DNA of 64,000 nucleotides from NCBI RefSeq assembly GCF_009905375.1, contig NC_133650.1, forward strand, positions 299,769,957-299,833,956, in the 5' to 3' direction. Positions 56,801 to 64,000 of the stretch are shown here, piece after piece. The translations under genes and the position numbers were made by a program. The notes beneath the pieces are model-generated. The model worked only from the letters and a program-made list of their open reading frames with translations, ran no database searches and had not been told where the DNA came from. The DNA is from Apium graveolens. Lineage: Eukaryota > Streptophyta > Magnoliopsida > Apiales > Apiaceae. Positions within the stretch are counted from its first letter, which is position 1. Every line of letters begins with the position of its first letter.

Positions 56801-58415
56801 GGCTGATTTGCACATGAAGGTTCATTTGAGACATCCATGGGGTCTTCTGTAAAAACTGATGAATTCCCCATGTTTTTGATGGTGTCATCAAGGTCTACCC
56901 CAGCTAGTAGCCTCTCACCATCTGAATGTAGTGTCTGGGTGGTGAACAAGGTGTATTGAACCAAGTCACTTGATTTAGCTTGCACTTGAGAATTGGATTC
57001 AAGTGCTGTAGGTAGAGAAGAAATTTGAGAGATTAGAGATTGTTGCTCAGATGTGAGTGTTGGAAGCTCCCACTGAATGGATGAGGGAGCTTCAAAAGAT
57101 GTGCCCTCACCATGTGTGCCATCCTTATTTCTCCTACCATACACTTGAATTTCTTCAGGTGTAGGCTATGGAGACTTTGTAAAAGGTGCATTGGGGTGAA
57201 TGCTCTTTTCAATAGATACACCCTGTTGAGAGGATGTATCTAGAGTCTGTTTAGTCCCCATTGTTACAACTGTATCCTTTTGGGAGGATACAGATGTGGT
57301 TTGAGTGGTCAGCTTAGATTTCTTACTCATCTTTGATCTCTTGACCAAGGGTGACTCAGTTTCTGTTTGTTCCTCACCACTCTCAGTTATAACTGTTAAG
57401 GTTACCTCATTTCTATTCCTTTTACTCACCTCATCCTTTTGAGAAGATGAGGTGGTTGGTTTCCTAGTTACTAATGGTTTTGAAGGAACAGGCTCAACAT
57501 GGGTAGGTTCCTGTGGGTGTGCCTGTGTTTGTGCTTTCACAGGCTCAGGAACCATTGTTGCACTAAGTTGACTTGCACTAGTTCTCATGTCTGGCATGAA
57601 TAATGATAAGTCCTAAATCTTTCAATCATGAAAGGTGTTAACTTAAGACTTACTGGAACCTTATTCTTAGTAAGAAGTGATCCAAATAGAATTTTCGATA
57701 CCTGCTTACAGTTGCCAATTAATGACCTGTTTACTCCTTCTAACACAGGTATGTCATTAACTTTATAGTTTAACGTTGACATAATTAATCTAGGTAGAAA
57801 AATTTCCTTACCTCTTGATTCCAATGTCATTGTTAGCCTGGTGCTCAATTCCTCCAGTATGTAGTGTCCTACATTAATCTGTTTGTTGGTGGCCATTGAG
57901 TAAACCAGCTTCTGGACAACACTGGATATGTTGTCAAACCCTGACTTCCTACAAGTGAATGCCCTTATCACAGAGTCAAACAGAAATGACCATTCCCTCC
58001 TTAGATATTTCTTGCTCATGCTGGCCAGGTTGATCTTCTCAGAATAGTTGATGAAGTCCATGAATTCATACAGCTCATCCTGAGTTGGAGCCTCCATCAG
58101 TTTGTCAGTAGGAATGCCCAAAGCCTTATTGACATCATCCTCAAGAATCTCCATTTGTTGTCCCTTGATTGTGCAGTTTATCACAATGGTTGTAGCTTGA
58201 TTCTCATGCACAACTGTCCTTATTGTTGTTGTGTTCCAGAATTCTCCTAACACATCTAAATACAACACAGGATTAGCAGTAAGAGCACCAACAAAGTAGG
58301 TCTCAGAAAGGAACTTAACAAAGCATTGAAAAATCTCAGGTGCTTGGTTTGCATCCAGAAATGCAAGGAAGTTAGTCTCATTGGGGATGAAGGGTACAAT
58401 ATTGTTGACTTCCAT
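53893..58415 (-). pseudogene. Copia II accessory ORF, N-terminal and central part
   Basis: The start at 58,415 gives MEVNNIVPFIPNETNFLAFL and a ~270-aa globular domain with EFWNTTTIRT, KALGIPTDKL and LRREWSFLFDSVIRAF. It aligns in order with the copia I accessory ORF (FWRIGHF, KALHLPEG, IRREWSFFFDCI). A frameshift near 57,600 is followed by a Ser/Thr/Gln/Pro-rich stretch with stops at 57,166, 56,497 and nearby. A coiled-coil-like region follows (VLQQQITHLNDAKVKLEQL), then a frameshift near 55,500. A basic C-terminal region (LIRKVRVVIHEGILLLHELK ...) reaches the CACTA insertion. No membrane span or signal is visible. Function is unknown. Confidence 0.75.
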
Positions 58416-58554
58416 TGATATGAGTATGAAGTTTAGTGGGTAAAAGAAATTAGTGAGAAAGGAGTGAAAACGAGAGAGAAATCGGTTTTGGATTGAAAGC
58501 TAGGTCACTTGAGATCTCGAAAGTTGTAAGTATGTATATGTATCGAGATGTCTG

Positions 58555-58566
58555 GGTATTTATAGT
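58555..58566 (-). promoter_or_regulatory. TATA box of the copia II accessory ORF
   Basis: The minus strand reads ACTATAAATACCC about 140-150 bases before the ATG at 58,415. The leader between is CT-rich and has no upstream ATG apart from the final CATATCAATGG context of the start itself. Confidence 0.55.
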
Positions 58567-58589
58567 AAAATCAAATGACTTATAGAGAA

Positions 58590-59060
58590 CTAAAAAATAG
58601 ACATTTGGAATTAGTCTATCGAGAAGTCATTTTAAGAAATGAAATTACATATCGAGAAGTCATTTAAAAATTACTCTTATAGAGAACTAAAAATTGACTT
58701 ATCGAGATGTCAAATAAATACCCAGTTTGTCCAGAAATGGACTGAATTAATTCCAACTTTTATTTGAATAAATTCAAAATAAAATTAGAATAAATTTGCC
58801 AAAAGTATTTTACCAAAATAATTTATTAACTTAAATTATTTCAGTTCTGAGTTATGGATAAGTCTAAAACTTATACTTGTAGAGAACTCTGTGAATTAAC
58901 ACTACTAGAGAACTCTACAAGGACTTATCGATAAGTCATAATAAAGCTTATCGAGAAGTCACTCGAAAAGTCAGTGAATTGACTTATCGAGAACTCACTC
59001 GAGAAGTCTTAAAATGACTTGTCGATAAGTCAGTTAGACTTATTGAGAACTCAGTTCTCT
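58590..59060. promoter_or_regulatory. Palindromic motif cluster upstream of the copia II accessory ORF
   Basis: Many copies of ACTTATCGA(G/T)AA(G/C)TC, including the perfect palindrome GACTTATCGATAAGTC near 58,921-58,936, plus TAGAGAACTC motifs. The same words make up the repeat array in the LTR (48,360-48,860). The cluster lies between the pol stop (59,304) and the internal TATA box, where upstream control sites would be expected. Confidence 0.6.
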
Positions 59061-59303
59061 ATATACTTTTGATCATTGTAATTCTGCCTTGTGTTAATTT
59101 TACATATAAAGATGTAAATTAACAACTAAGCAATTTACTTAGAATTTAAAAAATTCCAAGTCAAATTTTGAATTTTGAAAAATAAGTATGCAGAGATTTC
59201 TGAAATATTTATAATTCATATTTCAGTTAATTTCCAATTAGATCAAATAAAAGTTGATTTATTAGAAATTAATCTGCTGCAAAATATTATCTGAGTTCTT
59301 GCC

Positions 59304-62300
59304 TTAGGATGAAGAATTAAGCATTCCAATTTCACCTACAAGTTTAGTGAAAGTTGTTTCATCCAAAGGTTTAGTAAAAATGTCAGCTAATTATTTTTCT
59401 GTTGGAACCAAAATGAGCTCAATGGTACCATTTGTAGTTTTTCTCTAATAAAATGGTACCTTACATCAATGTGCTTTATTCTAGAATGATTAACTAGATT
59501 AGCCACTATAAATATAGCACTAGTATTGTCACACATGATAGGTATTTTGTGTAACACTAGGCCATAATCCATTAGCTGATTTCTAATCCAAAGCACTTGA
59601 GCACAACAACATTCTGCAGCTATGTATTCAGCCTCTACTCTAGAAGTTCATACAGATTATTGTTTCTTGCTATACCGGGATACAAGTCTTTGACCAAGAA
59701 ATTGACAGCTTCCACTAGTACTCTTTCTGTCAACCCTGCATCCAGCAAAATCTGCATTTGTGTAACCAACAGCTTCAAAACCAGTTCCCTTAGGATACCA
59801 TAATCCCAAGTTTGGAGTCCCCTTCAAATATCTGAAAATCCTATTCACAGCCATCAAATGTGATTCTTTTGGATTGGCTTGAAATCTTGCACATAGACAT
59901 GTAGCAAACATGATGTCTGGTCTACTTATAGATAAATAGAGCAATGATCCAATCATTCCTCTATAGCTTGAGATATCTACACTCTTGCCCTTTTTATCTT
60001 CATCCAACTTTGTTGTAGTAGACATAGGTGTAGATGCATGTGAACAATCAACCATGCCAAACTTCTTCAATAAATCTTTAACATACTTAGTTTGGCTGAT
60101 GAAGATTCCATCACTTCTTTGACTGACTTGTAGTCCAAGAAAGTAACTTAATTCCCCCATCATACTCATTTCATATTCACTCTGCATAAGCTTGGAGAAT
60201 CTTTGGCAAAGCTTTTCATTTGTAGAACCAAAGATGATATCATCCACATAGACCTGAACTAGGATCATATCTTCACCATGTTTCTTATAGAAGAGAGTTT
60301 TGTCTATAGTACCTCTAGTAAAACCATGTTTAAGTAGGAAATATGACAGTGTATCATACCAAGCTCTAGGTGCCTGCTTTAGTCCATATAGAGCCTTGAG
60401 TAGCTTATACAAAAAATCTGGAAATTATGGATCTTCAAAGCCAGGTGGCTGTTGCACATAAACCTCTTCTTCTAGCTCACCATTTAGGAAGGCACTCTTG
60501 ACATCCATTTGATACACTTTAAAATTTGAATGTGCAGCAAATGCTAGAAAAATCCTTATTACTTCAAGTCTTGCAACTGGAGCAAAAGTTTCATCATAAT
60601 CAATTTCTTCTTATTGTGAGTATCCTTTTGCAACCAACCTTGCCTTATTTCTGGTAACTACACCATTTTCATCCATCTTGTTCCTGAACACCCATTTTGT
60701 TCCAATTATGCTTCTATTCTTTGGTGCAGGAACTAACTCTCAAACTTTGTTTCTTTCAAACTGATTCAGCTCTTCCTGCATGGCAGATATCCAATCAGGA
60801 TCCAATAGAGCTTCATCAGTTTTCTTAGGCTCTACTTGAGACAGAAAACATGCATGTAGTTACCCATTATCAGTTGCACTTCTAGTTCTCAAACCAGCAG
60901 TAGGATCACCAATAATTGCTTCTCTAGTGTGACTCTTATCCCACTTCCTAGTATGAGTTTGTTGACTTGTGCCTTCATCATTTTCTTCATAATTGGTATG
61001 ACTGGTAGATCCTTCTTCTCTTTCTCCTCCTGAGTTTGTGCTATCAAATTCAGGTGTGTGAGATGAGCTTCCATTCCCATGATTTTCTAATTCAGTAGTC
61101 TCTTCATTTATCATCTGTTGTGCATCAACTTCATCTTCTCCATCAGAATCACTATCAATGTTGAGGTTTTCAAATACAAGGGCTTCATTATCATCAAGGC
61201 ATTCCAAGCCTAGACACTTGTCATCATCAAAAGTCACATATGTGTTTTCCATAATCTTTTTTTGATCAATCACATAAACCTTGTAGGCTGTTCTCTCCAA
61301 TGAATATCCCAGAAAAATTGATTCAAAAACCTTTGAGTCAAATTTTCCCACATATTCAGAGTTGTCTTTCAAAATGTAAAACTTGCTTCCAAACACATGA
61401 AGATTCTTTAAAGTAGGCTTTCTCTTAGATATTATTGAGTAAGGTGATTTTCCATGAGCCTTGTTAATGAGATATCTGTTTTGAGTATAGCATACAGTGT
61501 TGACAACCTCTTCCCAAAAACTTGTTGGCAGCTTGGCATCTTGCAGCATTGTTCTAGCAGCTTCAACTAATGCTCTGTTCTTTTTTCAACTACTCCATTT
61601 TGTTAAGATGTTCTAGCAGCTAAGAATTCTTGAAAAATATCTTTGCTTTTGAAGAAATCACTCAATGTTGCATTTCTGAATTCTGTTCCATTATCACTTC
61701 TCAATCTCTTTACACAATTGTGATCTTCAGCCTGTTTTTCTATATTCTTGATGTTCTCAATTATGATGAGTGGAGTTTCATCTTTAGAGTGCATGAACTC
61801 TACCCAAGTGTATCTTGAGAAATCATCCACCATCACAAGTGCATATTTGTTTCTTGAAATAGATAAGACATTTACTGGCCCAAACAGGTCCATGTGAATA
61901 TGCTGCAATGGTGCACTTATAGAATTCACAGTTTTTGACTTGTGACTTGATCTTTTCATTTTTCCTTTCTGACAAGCTTGTCAGACTTCAACTTGAGCAA
62001 ACTCCAGTTTAGGCATGTCTCTTACCAACTCCTTTTTGACCAAGGTGTTGATTGCCTTGAAATTTAGGTGAGACAACTTTTTATGCCAAAGCTTGCTTTG
62101 TTTTTCTGCTGTCTTGGTGTTGAAGCAACAAATTCCATCCATATTTGTTGAGTCCAAGTCTGCAACAAATAAGCTTCCTTTCCTTACTCCTTTCAGAGCT
62201 ACTTCACCAGTTTTCTTGATGATAAAAGTGCATTCTTCTTTGTTGAATAAAAATTCAAAGCCTTTGTCTGCAAATTGGCTAACACTGAGAAGATTCACTT

Positions 62301-62603
62301 CAAGACCAACTACCAGTGCTATATCATCAATGACAACATTTCCAGAAATAATTTTTCCATATCCCATTATGAATCATTTGTTGTTGTCTCTAAAGGTCAC
62401 CAAAGGGCCAACCTTCTCCTAAACTGTGATAACATGGCCTTATCACCTGTCATATGCCTGGAACATCCACTGTCTATGATCCATATGACTTTCTTCATTT
62501 TGCCCTGCACACAATGAGTTTTAAGTGTGTTTAGCAACCCAAGTAGTGTTGGGTACTTTCTTCTTGTTAACTGATTTAGCAGAAGTAGAATGAGTAGTTT
62601 CAA
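59304..62603 (-). pseudogene. pol: Copia II pol: protease, integrase, RT, RNase H
   Basis: Minus-strand pieces follow in order. Protease has IIDSGCSRHMTGDKAM (about 62,480). Integrase has zinc-binding LWHKKLSHLN and the core HMDLFGPVNV ... RSDNGTEFRN. After a frameshift comes LQDAKLPTSFWEEVVNTVCY ... KPTLKNLHVFGSKF. RT has [13 protein letters not shown] and [13 protein letters not shown]. RNase H has SRVEAEY-like remnants, CDNTSAIF and the end ADIFTKPLDETTFTKL near 59,340. Breaks include a stop replacing a zinc-binding Cys at about 61,980, frame changes near 61,600 and 60,850, and stops around 60,420 and 59,640. Protease is in a different frame from gag, with which it overlaps by about 80 bases. 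Confidence 0.88.
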
Positions 62604-64000
62604 ATAAAATAGAATTCATTGATTGCTTTGCATTTTCCCTTTCTGTTGTAGACCCAATTTTTGTTTCTTTGAGGTCTACTCTCAGTTTGTGGAAACTCTT
62701 CATCACTTTCAAGTTGCACGAGATGCAATCAAACTTGTCACAGAATGAGTAGGGATCATTTGCATCTGCTTCATTATATTTGTAGGCTCCTTCAATTGGC
62801 TTGCTAACTGCTTTTTTACAAAGGTGAGTTAGGTGATTCACAGAGCCACATTTTTCACATTTCTTTCTTGGAGCATCTGCAACATAATCAAAATTGTTGC
62901 TTTTGTTTATCCCAATTTTCCCATTTCTATTTTTCTTCTTCTTTCTTGCATCTTCAGTCTTGGTTTCTTTGACAGGTGTCTTGGGACTTTGTTTATCCAT
63001 GAGCTTCTCTTCAGTTTTGGAAGATTGAGTTGCTTCTGTATTATTCTTCTCTTTATCCTCATCAGCAATTTCTTGCTTGATAATCAACTCTTCTTCACTG
63101 AAGTTAACTTCACATGCCTTGAACATAAATGAAATAATCTTTTTCAGCATAGCTGAAACATATTCATTTTATGTTGCTTTTCCTTTGTCACCTATTACTT
63201 TCTTCTTGTTGTTCAAGGCATTATAATCAAGACCAATAGCAATATTTACACATGGCTTGTTTTTCTCATGGTATTGTCCAACCAACTCAGATGCATTTCT
63301 GAAGGACTTCAACTTCACCTCATTCTTTTCCAGCTTCTCCCATAGCACTGCTTCAATTTCACTTGCACACTTAAGCTTGTTCTTCAGATATGCATTCTCT
63401 TGTCTTACAGCTTCAAGCTCCACCAACAACAGTTCAACTTCTTATTTCTCACTGTCATGTTTTTCATTTATCTTTGTCAGTCTGTTAACTTCTTCATTAG
63501 CAGCAACCATACTTGTGTGAATGTGAAACATTTATGTGCTCATCTTCTCTACAGTTTCCTTATATTGACTCACATTTAAATCAATTGTGGTAAGAGTTGG
63601 TACATGTGATTTTGATGAGGATGATTCTCCCTGTTCCAAGGCCATTAATGCATAATTTCCAACTTCCTCATCTTCATCATCCCAACTTTTTCCCTCTGCA
63701 ATATAAGCTCTATTTTGTTGTTTCTTCAGAAGAGCTTCATACTTTGCTTCCAATTCAAGATAAGTTTTGTCTTTCTTTGATTTCTTGGGTTTCCTGCATT
63801 CTGTAGCAAAAGGACCTAGTTCATCACAATTGAAGCACCTTATCTTTGATCTGTCAACAGATAATGTTTTGTAACCATTTTTGCTATCAGATGTGTACTT
63901 CCCTTTTCCTTTCCAGCTGTTGTCTTTGGTGAAAGACTGTCCTTTACCCTTGAAGTATCTTGGTTTCTTTACTCTAATGTTAGAGAATTTTCTTTCCAAA
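62521..64000 (-). pseudogene. gag: Copia II gag, C-terminal part, truncated by window edge
   Basis: Frames 63,999-63,532, 63,429-63,169 and 63,150-62,521 (minus) are pieces of one gag. The first has a zinc knuckle written CFNCDELGPFATEC, in which the family's His is replaced by Pro. The middle is a coiled coil (LVELEAVRQENAYLKNKLKC). The last is Lys/Glu-rich with a second knuckle CEKCGSVNHLTHLC and ends TTWVAKHT. A stop or frame break lies near 63,530 and 63,160. The N-terminal domain is beyond the window. Confidence 0.85.

Larger units (their letters stand above)
47757..64000 (-). mobile_element. Copia II: Ty1/copia (Sirevirus/SIRE-like) retrotransposon, minus strand, runs off the window
   Basis: The 3' LTR is at 47,757-49,154. 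Going right the order is accessory ORF, RNase H, RT, integrase, protease and gag, as in copia I. The 5' LTR and the start of gag lie beyond 64,000. A 4.3-kb CACTA element (49,582-53,892) is inserted in the accessory ORF. Even without it the visible part is about 11.9 kb. Frameshifts and stops occur in gag, pol and the accessory ORF. Confidence 0.9.

Overview
This is a eukaryotic, plant nuclear window. It has AT-rich intergenic DNA, nested LTR retrotransposons with tRNA-primed binding sites, MITEs with target-site duplications, spliced genes with GT/AG introns, and plant-specific families (an IDA-like peptide, a chloroplast-type RNA pseudouridine synthase, an F-box protein). The Au-like SINE and the long extra ORF carried by the copia elements suggest an asterid eudicot, possibly Apiaceae. 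That placement is inference.

Left block (1-25,435), nested transposons. A decayed MULE transposase fragment (1-897) is followed by a + strand copia 5' LTR with primer site (928-2,723) and a short internal stub. Next is a minus-strand Ty3/gypsy Tat-like element (3,041-25,435) with LTRs, PBS, PPT, decayed RT and integrase remnants, and three tandem-repeat fields. Inside it sits a complete but inactivated 12.4-kb minus-strand copia element, copia I (6,433-18,806). It has 592-bp LTRs, a perfect ATCAT target duplication, gag, pol, a small 88-codon ORF with its own TATA box, and a ~1,240-codon accessory ORF interrupted only by nonsense codons.

Central block (25,436-47,756), gene space. It holds an intronless F-box gene (26,130-27,362), an IDA-like peptide gene (33,718-33,981, minus) and an eight-exon RNA pseudouridine synthase gene (38,567-44,381, minus). 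There is also a decayed RZ-1-like RNA-binding gene piece (about 36,880-37,235, minus) and an RNase H-like remnant (about 30,955-31,284). Between and within the genes are Stowaway, Harbinger, hAT-like and Mutator-like MITEs, a long hairpin repeat, and an Au-like SINE split by a 1,033-bp solo LTR.

Right block (47,757-64,000). A second minus-strand copia element, copia II, runs off the right edge. It carries a homologous accessory ORF in the same place, again behind an internal TATA box. That ORF is split by a 4.3-kb CACTA transposon (49,582-53,892) that has captured at least five exons, with introns, of a sulfate transporter gene.

Most interesting: two divergent copia families share a post-pol accessory gene with an internal promoter. 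In each family, a private short motif is repeated both in the LTR and near that internal gene. This could be a transposon-encoded regulatory circuit. The sulfate-transporter capture by the CACTA element is the clearest single novelty.
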